Positions 18,221-27,362 of a stretch of DNA of 64,000 nucleotides are shown here, in pieces. The stretch lies in assembly GCF_002368075.1 (NCBI RefSeq), contig NZ_AP018314.1:2660807-2724806 (forward strand), in the 5' to 3' direction. Each line of letters starts with the position of its first letter. The stretch's first letter is position 1. The notes beneath the pieces were generated by a model. That model saw nothing but the letters and a program-made list of their open reading frames with translations. It made no database searches and was not told the origin of the DNA. The translations under genes and the position numbers were made by a program. Origin of the DNA: Sphaerospermopsis kisseleviana NIES-73. Its GTDB lineage: Bacteria > Cyanobacteriota > Cyanobacteriia > Cyanobacteriales > Nostocaceae.

Positions 18221-19522
18221 ATGAAATTTATCAGGATTCGGTTTTTTAATTCCACTCAGAGGATGTTCACAACGGTAATCATCTTGATTTCTTGTTTCCT
18301 ATTTCTATTTAGTTGTCAGCAGAATATTCAAAAAGATAATAATATCATTCATGTGACTTTATGGCAAGGAATTAACCCGCCAGTGAATCGGGATGTATTC
18401 AATAAATTAGTAGATCAATTTAATCAGGAAAATTCTCATATTCATGTAGACTCAATTTTCACAGGTACACCAGAGGAACAATTACCGAAAATATTAACCG
18501 CAGTGGTAGGTAATGCGGCTCCAGATATTTTAAATTTTTCTGCCCAAATAACTGGACAGTTAGTAGAATTAGGAGCAGTTGAACCTTTAGATGATTGGTT
18601 TAATCAATCAGCGGCCAAATCGGAAATTTATCCGCAAGTGATAGAGGAATTACAATTAGATGATCACCTCTGGTCAGTTCCTCTTTATACTGCTAATCTG
18701 GGCATTTTTTACCGAAATGATTTATTTAAAAAAGCGGGAATTAGTGAAACTCCTAAAAACTGGCAAGAATTAAGGGAAGTTGCCAAAAAACTAACTATTG
18801 ATCGCAATGGTGATCAACGTCCAGAACAATATGGAATTTTATTACCTTTAGGCAAGCAAGAATGGACTGTGTTTAGTTGGTTTCCCTTTTTATTAGGTGC
18901 AGGTGGTGAAATATTAAATAATAACCATCCTAACTTAAATAATCCAGATGCTATTCAAGCATTACAATTTTGGCAAGACTTAATTAAAGATGGTTCAGCA
19001 ACTCTTTCTCCCCCGGAAAGAGGCTATGAAGAAGATGCTTTTATTCAAGGTCGTGTAGCGATGCAAATTACTGGACCCTGGACGTATATTAAGAACTCTA
19101 ATGTTGATTTTGGTGTGTTTCCTATTCCTGAAAATAAAGTACGGGCTACAGTCATAGGTAATGGCAATTTTTATTTAATGAAAACTACACCAGAAAAACA
19201 AAAAGCGGCTTTGGAATTTTTAGAGTTTGTTGTCAGTAAACAATTTCAAACCGAATGGGCAATGGGTACTGGTTTTTTACCTGTAAATATCAAATCTGCA
19301 CAAAGTCCAGAATATCAGGAATATCTCAAATCCAGACCTTGGTTAAAAGTGTTTGTAGACCAAATTCCTGTGGCTGGTTCTCGACCTACAATAGCTGGTT
19401 ATAGTCGCATTTCTGATAGTTTAGGTAGAGCAATAGAAGCTACATTACTAGGTAAATCTTCCCCTGAAGCCGCTCTAAAACAAGCTCAGGAACGGTTAGA
19501 AGTGATTTGGGGAGAAAAATAG
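18221..19522 (+). CDS. Sugar-type ABC transporter solute-binding lipoprotein
   Basis: Extracellular solute-binding protein family 1 (MalE-like), 433 residues from the ATG at 18221. A hydrophobic signal (MFTTVIILISCFLFLF) ends in the lipobox LFSC, with the lipidated Cys at residue 32. The mature part reads IHVTLWQGINPPVNRDVFNK, AAPDILNFSAQ, then DHLWSVPLYTANLGIFYR, the usual sugar-binding core. The longer frame from a TTG at 18131 would put 30 extra residues before the signal, which is implausible. No permease or ATPase gene lies near, so it must use components encoded elsewhere. Ligand unknown. Confidence 0.85.
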   Translation: MKFIRIRFFNSTQRMFTTVIILISCFLFLFSCQQNIQKDNNIIHVTLWQGINPPVNRDVFNKLVDQFNQENSHIHVDSIFTGTPEEQLPKILTAVVGNAAPDILNFSAQITGQLVELGAVEPLDDWFNQSAAKSEIYPQVIEELQLDDHLWSVPLYTANLGIFYRNDLFKKAGISETPKNWQELREVAKKLTIDRNGDQRPEQYGILLPLGKQEWTVFSWFPFLLGAGGEILNNNHPNLNNPDAIQALQFWQDLIKDGSATLSPPERGYEEDAFIQGRVAMQITGPWTYIKNSNVDFGVFPIPENKVRATVIGNGNFYLMKTTPEKQKAALEFLEFVVSKQFQTEWAMGTGFLPVNIKSAQSPEYQEYLKSRPWLKVFVDQIPVAGSRPTIAGYSRISDSLGRAIEATLLGKSSPEAALKQAQERLEVIWGEK

Positions 19523-19558
19523 GTGATTGGTCATTGGGGACTGGGGAGAAATATTTAC

Positions 19559-19584
19559 CTCCTGACTCCTGACTCCTGACTCCT
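19559..19584 (+). repeat. Heptamer STRR (CTCCTGA)
   Basis: Nearly four copies of CTCCTGA in the spacer before hemE. The same unit recurs near 49110. Confidence 0.75.
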
Positions 19585-19718
19585 AAATTATCAATTTTAA
19601 CGTTTTATTAAGTTAAGTAAAGCAAGTGTTAGAGCTTTTGGAGGATAGGACTCAAGCGTAATCTGAGGATGATAAGCTAAACAGTGAAATATAAAAGTGA
19701 CTTAGGATGTAGTGTTAA

Positions 19719-20771
19719 ATGGGTGTTTCCTCAACAGTTCCTCTCCTCCTTAGGGCTGCACGCGGTGAAAAAGTAGATCGTCCCCCTGTATGGATGATGC
19801 GACAAGCGGGACGCTATATGAAAGCGTATCGGGACTTGCGGGAGAAATATCCTTCTTTTCGGGAACGCTCAGAAATTCCTGAAGTTGCGATCGAAGTTTC
19901 CCTGCAACCTTGGAAAGCTTTTCAACCCGACGGCGTAATTTTGTTTTCCGATATTGTCACCCCCTTACCTGGTATGGGTATTGACATGGATATTGCGGAA
20001 GGGAAGGGACCGATTATTTTTTCGCCCATTCGCACACAAGCACAAATTGATAACCTGCGTCCCCTAGATCCTGAAGCTGCTTTACCGTTTATTAAGACCA
20101 TTTTGGGGTCTTTACGGCAAGAAGTCGGCGATAAGTCAACGGTTTTGGGTTTTGTGGGCGCTCCTTGGACTTTGGCGGCCTATGCGGTGGAAGGTAAAGG
20201 TTCTAAAACCTATTCCATCATTAAAAACATGGCTTTCTCAGATCCAAAAATTCTGCATCAGCTATTAACTAAGTTGGCTGAGTCCATTGCTGATTATGTG
20301 CGCTATCAAATTGATTGTGGCGCTCAAGTGGTGCAGATGTTTGATTCTTGGGCAGGACAATTAAGCCCCCAAGACTATGATACCTTTGCTTTACCTTACC
20401 AAAAAATGGTGTTTGATTTGGTGAAACAAACTCATCCTGACACACCGTTAATTTTGTTAGTGACTGGTAGTGCAGGACTTTTAGAAAGAATGGCTACCTC
20501 TGGTGCAGATATCCTCACCATTGACTGGACTGTGGATATGGCAGATGCACGCAGAAGACTGGGTAAAGACGTGAAAGTACAGGGTAATCTTGATCCGGGT
20601 GTGTTATTTGGTTCTAAAGAATTTATCCGCGATCGCATTTTGGACACTGTTCGCAAAGCCGGCGACTGGGGACATATTCTTAATTTGGGACATGGTGTAT
20701 TACCAGAAACACCAGAAGAAAATGTCGCTCATTTCTTTGAAACTGCCAAAAATCTCAACGCTTTGGTTTAG
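19719..20771 (+). CDS. hemE: Uroporphyrinogen III decarboxylase
   Basis: Cytosolic enzyme of heme/chlorophyll synthesis: uroporphyrinogen III to coproporphyrinogen III. The 350-residue protein has both family signatures, [20 protein letters not shown] and [20 protein letters not shown], plus the catalytic Asp in [15 protein letters not shown]. The product feeds the HemF reaction encoded at 50.0-51.1 kb. It is followed by a terminator-like hairpin at 20786-20812, so it is probably a single-gene unit. Confidence 0.98.
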   Translation: MGVSSTVPLLLRAARGEKVDRPPVWMMRQAGRYMKAYRDLREKYPSFRERSEIPEVAIEVSLQPWKAFQPDGVILFSDIVTPLPGMGIDMDIAEGKGPIIFSPIRTQAQIDNLRPLDPEAALPFIKTILGSLRQEVGDKSTVLGFVGAPWTLAAYAVEGKGSKTYSIIKNMAFSDPKILHQLLTKLAESIADYVRYQIDCGAQVVQMFDSWAGQLSPQDYDTFALPYQKMVFDLVKQTHPDTPLILLVTGSAGLLERMATSGADILTIDWTVDMADARRRLGKDVKVQGNLDPGVLFGSKEFIRDRILDTVRKAGDWGHILNLGHGVLPETPEENVAHFFETAKNLNALV

Positions 20772-20785
20772 TTTCTGGTTTATTG

Positions 20786-20812
20786 GGTGGGTTTTTTACC
20801 CACCTGATTTTT
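20786..20812 (+). terminator. Terminator downstream of hemE
   Basis: GGTGGGT (20786-20792) and ACCCACC (20798-20804) form a 7-bp stem with a T-rich loop, followed by TGATTTTT. The T-tract is moderate. Confidence 0.6.
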
Positions 20813-20880
20813 AGGGAACGCAGATGAACGCGGATGAACGCAGATGATGAAATTCAACAACACAAATTAAAGGAAAAGTT

Positions 20881-21237
20881 ATGCAAGTTACTTTAGATAT
20901 TCCTGAAGAGTTGGCAAGTAAATTACAATTATTTCAACAGCAATTACCACAGATTTTAGAATTAGGAATTAGAGAATTAAATGCTGCTTCTCAACCAGGG
21001 TTTTCAGGTATGGCAGAAGTGTTAGAATTTTTGGCACAATTACCAACATCCGCAGAAATTATTGCTTTACGTCCTTCAGAAGAATTGCAAACTCAAATTA
21101 GTAATTTATTAGAAAAAAATCGGACTCAAGGTTTGACTGCTGCTGAAGAAATGATTTGGGAACAATATCAATATTTAGAGCATTTGGTGAGGATAGCAAA
21201 AGCTAAAGCTCTATTAAAATTAAAAACAGAAGCATAA
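20881..21237 (+). CDS. Small helical protein paired with an HNH endonuclease
   Basis: A 118-residue protein beginning MQVTLDIPEELASKLQLF, with a ribbon-helix-like start, QILELGIRELN, and a helical remainder (LLEKNRTQGLTAAEEMIWEQ). Cyanobacterial genomes often place such a gene directly before a small HNH gene. Here the gap is 29 bp, so the two are likely an operon. By architecture it could be an antitoxin or DNA-binding partner, but the role is not established. A HIP-free dispersed repeat (GAACGCAGATGAACGCGGAT) lies just upstream. Confidence 0.7.
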   Translation: MQVTLDIPEELASKLQLFQQQLPQILELGIRELNAASQPGFSGMAEVLEFLAQLPTSAEIIALRPSEELQTQISNLLEKNRTQGLTAAEEMIWEQYQYLEHLVRIAKAKALLKLKTEA

Positions 21238-21266
21238 ATAATTTATAAATAATTTATTTAATAAAT

Positions 21267-21689
21267 ATGAGTAAATACATTCCATCTGCTCTGAAGAAAT
21301 TAGTTTATGAGCGTGCTAAAGGTTGTTGTGAATATTGTTTAATTCCTGAAATTGCTACCTTATCTCCTCATGAAATAGATCACATTATTGCTGAAAAACA
21401 TGATGGTTTAACAGAAGCTAATAACCTAGCTCTTTGTTGTGTTTTGTGCAATAAACACAAAGGTAGTGATATAGGATCAATTGATCCAGTAACAAAATTA
21501 TTGACTTCATTATATAATCCACGTCAAGATAATTGGCACGAACATTTTCAATTAAATGGTACTGAATTTATACCTTTAACAGCAGTAGGAAGAGTCACTG
21601 TAAAATTATTACAAATCAATCGTATTGATAGATTAAAGGAACGAGAATTACTTATACAAGCTGGTATATTAAACCCACCATTATTTTAA
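21267..21689 (+). CDS. HNH endonuclease family protein
   Basis: A 140-residue protein with a zinc-finger-like first half (CCEYCLIPE) and the HNH core SPHEIDHIIAEKHDGLTEAN, then NLALCCVLCNKHKGSD. The His of EIDHI, the central Asn and the terminal His of NKHK are all present, so it looks active. The four cysteines (CxxC, CxxC) should bind zinc. It probably acts with the preceding 118-residue protein. Whether it is a nicking or degradative nuclease, or targets DNA at all, is not shown. Confidence 0.85.
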   Translation: MSKYIPSALKKLVYERAKGCCEYCLIPEIATLSPHEIDHIIAEKHDGLTEANNLALCCVLCNKHKGSDIGSIDPVTKLLTSLYNPRQDNWHEHFQLNGTEFIPLTAVGRVTVKLLQINRIDRLKERELLIQAGILNPPLF

Positions 21690-21908
21690 TATAAATTCAT
21701 AACATTGTGTCGTCAATGTTTGGGTTTTTGGGTAGGGTTATATCCCCGACTTCTGTTGTTAATCTTTTCATTTATTCAGTTTAATAATCATAGAAGTCGG
21801 GGATCTTTGGCTATGTTATTTTTTAGTAGGTTAACGGTAATATCCTGTACATCCTTTAATCCTGGTTATCCTGATTCAGACTTAATATTTTTCTGTAATC
21901 TTTAAATT
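21690..21908. repeat. Dispersed repeats between convergent genes
   Basis: Two arms of the CCCCGACTTCT element (about 21743-21753 and its complement at about 21795-21805) flank a 40-bp loop. A reverse copy of the 9231/10887 repeat lies at about 21841-21886 (CCTGTACATCCTTTAATCCT...). No gene. Confidence 0.7.
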
Positions 21909-23303
21909 CTACAGTCCACAAGTCTCAAGGCGAGAGAAAAGAACTCCTCTCCCTAAACCTCCCGTATTCCATCGTAACCGTGCTGGTAAGTGGCCTTCTG
22001 GTGCTTTTATATCAAAAGTAATATCTTTGTAGGATAACCAGTAGGATAACCATTTTCCCTCTTTTCTCCATCCTAGTCTATCACCAAAGGCTATCCAAAT
22101 TTTCTCATCATATTTTCTAGTTCCCCCCAAACTTTGATAAATCCGTTTCTGTACAGAAAATCCAAAGCGATCCTTACTATATTTGATCCATAATTTGTCA
22201 ATAGTGTACAGGTCATTACAGGGAAAATTATCAATACTTGGAGCATCTAAAAAACCTTCTTTTTCCCGGTTTGCTACTGCTAACATTACCCGCGCTGTTT
22301 CCTCATCTGCTTCTTTCCATTGACCTGTAGATAATAATTGTTCTAGTTTTTGATATCGACTAGGTACAGATGGAGAAGAAATATTAACAGATGTTTGGTT
22401 AATAGGTATTTGTGAAGTATTTTGTTGATTTATAGGATTGATATCCTGCATCACTTCTTTAACAGATTGATAACGATATTTAGCAATAGGACTTGCTAAT
22501 TTTTCCAAAATCTTTCCTAATTCATCACTTACCACATTCCCATTTAAAAAATCTCTCCATACCCATTCCCCTTCCATCGGACTATATAAATCAAAGGGAC
22601 TAACTCCTGTTAATAAATGCAAACAAGTTACCCCTAAACTATATAAATCACTAATAAATAAAGGTTTACCTATTGACTGTTCAGGGGCGCAATATTCAGC
22701 AGAGCCAATAATTGTTCCTGTAGCTGTGCGTTGCTGTGGTTTGACTATTTTCGCCGCCCCAAAATCTACTAAAAATAACTTATTTTCACTACTCAAAATA
22801 ATATTTTCTGGTTTAATATCTCGATGAATTACTTGTTTACTATGAACAAAATCTAATATTTGCAAAACTTCTATTAATAACTTTTTAATTTGCTGTTCAG
22901 AAAAAACCCCATTTTTATCTAACTCAGTTTGTAGAGTTGCACCTTTAACAAATTCCTGTACTAAGTATTGACGATTATCGGATGTAAAATAAGCCATTAA
23001 CTCAGGTATTTGCGGATGCTTACCCAACTCCTCTAAACGTTGTGCTTCCTGTGCAAATAACTGAGATGCTTTTTCAATACTATCCGTTCCCTGTGCTTGG
23101 GGTAAAAATTGTTTAATTACACAATAAGGTTTTGATGGTTTATCCTCATCAATAGCTAAAAATGTTCTCCCAAAACCACCTTGACCTAAAATTGATAAAG
23201 GTACATATCTTTCCTTTAGCAGTAACTTATTACCGCACTTCTGACAATATTGAAAACTATCAGGATTAGAAAAAAGACAGTCAGGATTAAGACATTGACG
23301 CAT
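21909..23303 (-). CDS. Serine/threonine protein kinase with C-terminal GUN4 domain
   Basis: A 464-residue protein in three parts. An N-terminal zinc ribbon (CLNPDCLFSNPDSFQYCQKC). A Hanks-type kinase domain (about 30-300) with the glycine loop LGQGGFGRTFLA, Lys of CVIKQF, catalytic VIHRDIKPENIILS and DFGAAK. A GUN4 domain (about 318-464) with DAPSIDNFPCNDLYTIDKLW and GFSVQKRIYQSLGG. GUN4 binds Mg-protoporphyrin in tetrapyrrole control, so the fusion may couple porphyrin status to phosphorylation. No membrane segment is seen. The ATG at 23303 starts right at the zinc ribbon. Confidence 0.93.
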   Translation of the reverse strand: MRQCLNPDCLFSNPDSFQYCQKCGNKLLLKERYVPLSILGQGGFGRTFLAIDEDKPSKPYCVIKQFLPQAQGTDSIEKASQLFAQEAQRLEELGKHPQIPELMAYFTSDNRQYLVQEFVKGATLQTELDKNGVFSEQQIKKLLIEVLQILDFVHSKQVIHRDIKPENIILSSENKLFLVDFGAAKIVKPQQRTATGTIIGSAEYCAPEQSIGKPLFISDLYSLGVTCLHLLTGVSPFDLYSPMEGEWVWRDFLNGNVVSDELGKILEKLASPIAKYRYQSVKEVMQDINPINQQNTSQIPINQTSVNISSPSVPSRYQKLEQLLSTGQWKEADEETARVMLAVANREKEGFLDAPSIDNFPCNDLYTIDKLWIKYSKDRFGFSVQKRIYQSLGGTRKYDEKIWIAFGDRLGWRKEGKWLSYWLSYKDITFDIKAPEGHLPARLRWNTGGLGRGVLFSRLETCGL

Positions 23304-23376
23304 AGACTCAACACCAACACACTGTTATAATTTTACCCTAATTAATCAAAACCTAGGCAAAATCTCTCAAAACCTC

Positions 23377-23409
23377 AGATCCCCGACTTCTTTAAGAAGT
23401 CGGGGATCT
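23377..23409. repeat. Palindromic dispersed element (CCCCGACTTC family)
   Basis: Perfect inverted repeat with 16-bp arms AGATCCCCGACTTCTT / AAGAAGTCGGGGATCT around a single T. It lies in the divergent spacer between the GUN4-kinase and the epimerase gene and is related to the arms at 21743-21805. Confidence 0.85.
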
Positions 23410-23471
23410 ATCTGCTCAAATCATGCTATAATCATACACCGTTATCAAAAATCCCCAAAAACCCAACATCA

Positions 23472-24428
23472 ATGACTAAACAACGTATTTTAATCACAGG
23501 TGCAAGCGGCTGTATCGGTCATTATATCAGCGAAACATTAATAAAAAACACAGAACACGAATTATATTTATTAGTCAGAAACCCCAACAAACTACAAATT
23601 AACGCTCAAGTACGTCCAGGAATCACCATTTTACAAGGTGATATGCAGGAAATTAGTAATTTTTCCAACCTCCTAAAAACTATAGATACCGCAGTTTTAA
23701 CAGCAACTTCTTGGGGTGGAGATAACATTTTTGATGTTAATGTCAACAAAACCATAGAATTAATGAACCTGTTAAACCCAGAAAGATGTCAACAGGTAAT
23801 TTATTTTTCAACTGCTAGTGTTTTAAATCATGAAAATCAACCTTTAAAAGAAGCAGGAGAAATCGGCACAGATTATATTAGTTCTAAATATGATTGTTTA
23901 CATAAAATTGAACATTTAGAAATTTTCCCAAAAATTACTACCGTGTTTCCTACATTGGTTTTAGGGGGAGATGATCAAAAACCCTATTCTCATTTAACTT
24001 CAGGTATTCCTGAAGTTACTAAATATATTAATATCATTCGCTTTTTACAAGCTGATGGTAGTTTTCACTTTATTCATGGTCAAGATATTGCCACAGTTAT
24101 ACAATATTTAATTGATTATCCACCACAAGCAGGAGATCCACGAAGATTTGTTTTAGGGCAATCTGGGTTAACAGTAAATCAAGCAATAGAAGAAGTTTGT
24201 GAATATTTGAATAAAAAGATTTATTTCCGCATTCCCCTATCCTTGAGTTTAGCGAATGTGATTATTAAAATATTTAGGATTCAAATGGCAGCTTGGGATA
24301 GATTTTGTATGAATTATCGGCATTTTACCTATTCTCATGCTATCAATCCCGCGAGTTTTGATTTGCCTAATTATTGTGCAACTATGAGGGATGTGTTAAA
24401 AATTAGTGGCGTTAAAAGTGGGAAATAA
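23472..24428 (+). CDS. NAD(P)-dependent epimerase/dehydratase (extended SDR)
   Basis: A 318-residue Rossmann enzyme. The nucleotide-binding motif TGASGCIGHYI lies at the N-terminus, followed by DMQEISNFSNLLKTIDTAVL and YFSTASVLN. The catalytic pair is in DYISSKYDCLHK (Tyr-x3-Lys), then TVFPTLVLGGDDQKPYSHL. It resembles the sugar-epimerase branch of the extended SDRs; the substrate is unknown. It has its own promoter region shared with the divergent kinase gene. Confidence 0.8.
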   Translation: MTKQRILITGASGCIGHYISETLIKNTEHELYLLVRNPNKLQINAQVRPGITILQGDMQEISNFSNLLKTIDTAVLTATSWGGDNIFDVNVNKTIELMNLLNPERCQQVIYFSTASVLNHENQPLKEAGEIGTDYISSKYDCLHKIEHLEIFPKITTVFPTLVLGGDDQKPYSHLTSGIPEVTKYINIIRFLQADGSFHFIHGQDIATVIQYLIDYPPQAGDPRRFVLGQSGLTVNQAIEEVCEYLNKKIYFRIPLSLSLANVIIKIFRIQMAAWDRFCMNYRHFTYSHAINPASFDLPNYCATMRDVLKISGVKSGK

Positions 24429-24474
24429 ATATGTGAGAAGTTATGAGGATGAAATAGGGCGATCGCCTGGTAAT

Positions 24475-24657
24475 TTACAGCAGTTTTCATGTCTTTAGAC
24501 CACAGTAAGGGCGAAGCATTCAGATGATAGTCTTAGGTAAAAACCGATAATTAATTGTCCGAATGCTGATGCTTCCAGCACGCTTCGCGAACGCCCCTAC
24601 ATTGTTGACGCGAAACCTAAATCAAAATGTGGTTTATTTACCTGAAAATAGCTGTAA
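24475..24657 (+). mobile_element. MITE-like element, copy A
   Basis: A 183-bp element with imperfect 17-bp terminal inverted repeats (TTACAGCAGTTTTCATG and the complement of TTACAGCTATTTTCAGG). Inside, GCATTC (24516-24521) and GAATGC (24561-24566) flank a 39-bp core. The reverse complement of copy B (60980-61162) matches both arms, but its core is inverted. No coding capacity. It ends 27 bp before the yceD stop codon. Confidence 0.85.
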
Positions 24658-24683
24658 AAGGCAAGGCAAAAGTATATGGACAA

Positions 24684-25193
24684 TTATTCAGGAAGTTGTT
24701 TTTTCAAACTTTCTAAAGCAGACCAACGTCTATCAACCTGCTTTTCACCACCAGCAGCAGCAGTATTATCTAAAATACCCGGACAATTGCGATCGCACAA
24801 CTGACGTTGAGGAATAGCTAAACACATTTGCTCATACAGCCATTCACTAGGATAAAAATAACCATCAGGTGAAAGCGTTTCTACTAAATCTTCCATAGCA
24901 ACTTCCCTTTCTAAAGGCAAGTCTTCAACTTGATTAGCATTAGCATCTAACCAAATAATTTCTTTAGTATTAACAGCCAAACGTTGATTATATTGCTGCA
25001 AACAGCGGTTACAGGTACAAGTAATAATTGATTCTGCCTGACCAGAAACTTCTAAATAATTACCCTGATGCTGGACGCGGATAGTTCCACGCACAGGGGT
25101 TAAAGTTTCCAGTCCAGGCAGAGACTCGTTAACTTGAATTTCCTCTGTCCGTTCCGGGGCTTTGGTTAGCTGCGGAATAAAAATAGCGTCCAT
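24684..25193 (-). CDS. yceD: YceD-family (DUF177) protein
   Basis: A 169-residue protein of the YceD/DUF177 family, which affects 23S rRNA accumulation and ribosome assembly in bacteria and plastids. It has the family's short Cys cluster ITCTCNRCLQQY, then AMEDLVETLSPDGYFYPSEW and CLAIPQRQLCDRNCPGI near the C-terminus. It is the last gene of the rpmH-rnpA-PH-yidC-khpB-yceD run on this strand. MITE copy A sits just beyond its end. Confidence 0.85.
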   Translation of the reverse strand: MDAIFIPQLTKAPERTEEIQVNESLPGLETLTPVRGTIRVQHQGNYLEVSGQAESIITCTCNRCLQQYNQRLAVNTKEIIWLDANANQVEDLPLEREVAMEDLVETLSPDGYFYPSEWLYEQMCLAIPQRQLCDRNCPGILDNTAAAGGEKQVDRRWSALESLKKQLPE

Positions 25194-25443
25194 TATGATG
25201 AGTGAGATATCCTCACAAAAAATTATGGTTAATGATCAGCAAAATTGCTGATAGCTGATATAAGAATTCAGGGGTCAGGAGGAGGCAGTGCGGCGGACGG
25301 GTTCCCCGGCATAAAGCAACTGCCGTTCAGGAGTAAGAATGTTTGATAAATTGGTAGATTATCAAAATAGGGAGTTTAGGCGCAAGCTTTAAAAAGCTGA
25401 CTGCTGACTGCTGATAGCTGAATACTTATCTTTGATTTTAGCT

Positions 25444-25977
25444 TTAATAGCCAGGATCTGTTGGTGGTTCAGTCGCAGGACGAACTACTAAATTACGATG
25501 GGGTTCTTTACCACGGCTAAAGGTTTCCAAATCAGGAAATTCCTTTAAAAAGCTGTGAACTTGTCGCCTTTCCGCTGAACTGAGGGATCTAATTTCCACT
25601 TCTCGTCCAGAAAAACGCACTTCTTGAGCCGCAGTTCTAGCTAAAGCAGTTATTTCCGCTTGTCGTCTGACACGGTAGCCATTCAACTCAATGGTATAAG
25701 ATGTCTGCTCATGTTCTGGCTGATGCAAATTTAGTACCGAATTAGCTAGATACTGCATAGCATCTAACACTGAACCACCAGCACCAATCAAAACTTTGAT
25801 TTGTTCTGGCATCAAATTCGATTCATCAATAGTCAACCAATAGCTATCAGGTTCTTGAGAAACTGCCCCCAGAGTAGGAGCAGCTCCTAAATTACCCTTA
25901 ACATTAGTAGAGATTCCAGTAAGTTGCAGCAATTGTGTTAACCATTGTTCACCACGCTGCATAGAAATTTCACTCAT
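25444..25977 (-). CDS. khpB: KhpB/Jag RNA-binding protein (KH and R3H domains)
   Basis: A 177-residue cytosolic RNA-binding protein. The KH part holds the GxxG-type loop IGAGGSVLDAMQYLANSV; the R3H part holds RQAEITALARTAAQEVRFSG and SSAERRQVHSFLKEFPDLET, then GKEPHRNLVV. Its start lies 2 bp from the yidC stop, so it is translated in one operon with yidC. The usual N-terminal Jag_N domain is not visible, which is normal for cyanobacterial members. Confidence 0.9.
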   Translation of the reverse strand: MSEISMQRGEQWLTQLLQLTGISTNVKGNLGAAPTLGAVSQEPDSYWLTIDESNLMPEQIKVLIGAGGSVLDAMQYLANSVLNLHQPEHEQTSYTIELNGYRVRRQAEITALARTAAQEVRFSGREVEIRSLSSAERRQVHSFLKEFPDLETFSRGKEPHRNLVVRPATEPPTDPGY

Positions 25978-25979
25978 AA

Positions 25980-27131
25980 TTAGCCTGTAGCCTTTTTCTT
26001 AGAACTTTTTGGTTCAAAGGGCAAAGCTTTAACCTCTACAGTTGCCGCTTGTTGTTCCTTTTCCTGGATAGCTACAATTTTTTGCAGTTCCTCTGGTAGA
26101 GGTTCGCGGGAAAGAATGTAGGTTTGCAGGGTTTGGAAAACGTTACCAATTACCATGTACATTAATACACCAGCAGGTAGCGGGAAGAACAAAAACATTC
26201 CCGAAAAGATCACAGGTGTAATTTTATTAACTGTATCCTGTTGTGGATTACCACCACTGGAATTTTGCCCAGACAGCATTTGGCTAAAATACAAGCTGAT
26301 GCCAAAGAAGACTATCATGCCGACAATATCCCAGTGAACTACACCATCTGGATCTATTGCCCCTACCCTACCTAAAGCATCAATAAACAGAAATCCTTTA
26401 TCTGCTGCCAGTCCGGGAATTGTGCCTTGTATTGTCACATCTCCAGGTTGTAAGGCTTCTATGTTGCCTTCGGCATCAATTTTAACTCTATCTTCTCCTT
26501 TGGTTATTTTCCATTCAGGAGTTAATTTAGTTTCTGGATGTTCTGCTAACAGAGCCTCAAAGGGTTTGCCCTCCAATGTTTGATATTGGATCTTTGTGTT
26601 TTCTCCCACCGCTAACTTATTACCACCGGGAAGAATAGCGGTAATTTTTGTGTGATCCCCATCAGCAATGTAGATGTTTTGGGGAGGAGTTGCAAAGGCT
26701 TGGGGTTGAATGCGTTCTATTTGTTCGGATGGAAAGATTTGCAGGTTAACGGAGTAGTTCACACCTGCAAATGGTGAACCCCGCAAAGTGGCAAACAGTG
26801 CTAGTAAAACTGGCATCTGTAACAGCAGGGGCAAACATCCAGCTAAGGGGTTGCCAAACTCTTTCTGAACATTCACCATTTCCTCTTGCTGCTTTTGCGG
26901 ATCGTCTTTATAGCGTTCTTTAACTTCCGCCATCCGCTTTTGCATGAGAGGTTGCACTATTCGCATTCGGCGCATACTGCGAATAGAACCTGCACTCAGG
27001 GGATAGAGTGCAAACCGAATGATTAATGTTAAAGCAACGATCGCCAATCCATAGCTAGGAAAAAAACCATAGAAAAAGTCTATGATTGGCAGCATTACGT
27101 TGTTCGAGAGAAACCCGATACCAAAATCCAT
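25980..27131 (-). CDS. yidC: Membrane protein insertase YidC/Alb3/Oxa1 with an extra domain
   Basis: A 383-residue insertase for thylakoid and plasma membrane proteins such as D1. TM1 is at residues 25-45 with the conserved hydrophilic-groove Arg39; a cytoplasmic coiled region (60-95) follows, then [20 protein letters not shown] (TM2), TM3 near 268-288 and the TM4-5 pair at 305-340. Between TM2 and TM3 lies an unusually long segment (about 123-268). Its second half ([20 protein letters not shown]) looks like a bacterial Ig-like (Big_2) fold. The C-terminal tail is basic (SSKKKATG). Confidence 0.95.
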   Translation of the reverse strand: MDFGIGFLSNNVMLPIIDFFYGFFPSYGLAIVALTLIIRFALYPLSAGSIRSMRRMRIVQPLMQKRMAEVKERYKDDPQKQQEEMVNVQKEFGNPLAGCLPLLLQMPVLLALFATLRGSPFAGVNYSVNLQIFPSEQIERIQPQAFATPPQNIYIADGDHTKITAILPGGNKLAVGENTKIQYQTLEGKPFEALLAEHPETKLTPEWKITKGEDRVKIDAEGNIEALQPGDVTIQGTIPGLAADKGFLFIDALGRVGAIDPDGVVHWDIVGMIVFFGISLYFSQMLSGQNSSGGNPQQDTVNKITPVIFSGMFLFFPLPAGVLMYMVIGNVFQTLQTYILSREPLPEELQKIVAIQEKEQQAATVEVKALPFEPKSSKKKATG

Positions 27132-27256
27132 TATTCTAAATCCAACCCAAGGTACTGTAAACTGAACTGAATCTAATTTATCTAAATCGTGATTTATTAG
27201 CGACTATCATTGGCTACGGATAGCCGCACAATGGGGACTGGTGATTGGTGATTGGT

Positions 27257-27350
27257 GACTCTATTTTGGATTTTGGATTTTGGATTTTGGATTTTGGATT
27301 GTTTTTGTCATCCTCTAATCTAAAATCTAAAATCTAAAATCTAAAATTTC
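27257..27350. repeat. Heptamer STRR hairpin (TTTTGGA ... AATCTAA)
   Basis: Four to five TTTTGGA/TTTTGGATT-type heptamers are followed after 20 bp by AATCTAA heptamers of opposite strand sense, so the tract can form a long imperfect hairpin. Similar paired tracts occur near 3490-3545 and 51242. Confidence 0.75.
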
Positions 27351-27362
27351 CCTGCCTCCTGC

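Noticed and set aside
24563-24817. 84-codon ORF and its twin at 60841-61074
   Set aside because: Both begin in the MITE arms and run into flanking DNA; the shared 31 residues reflect the DNA repeat, not a protein.
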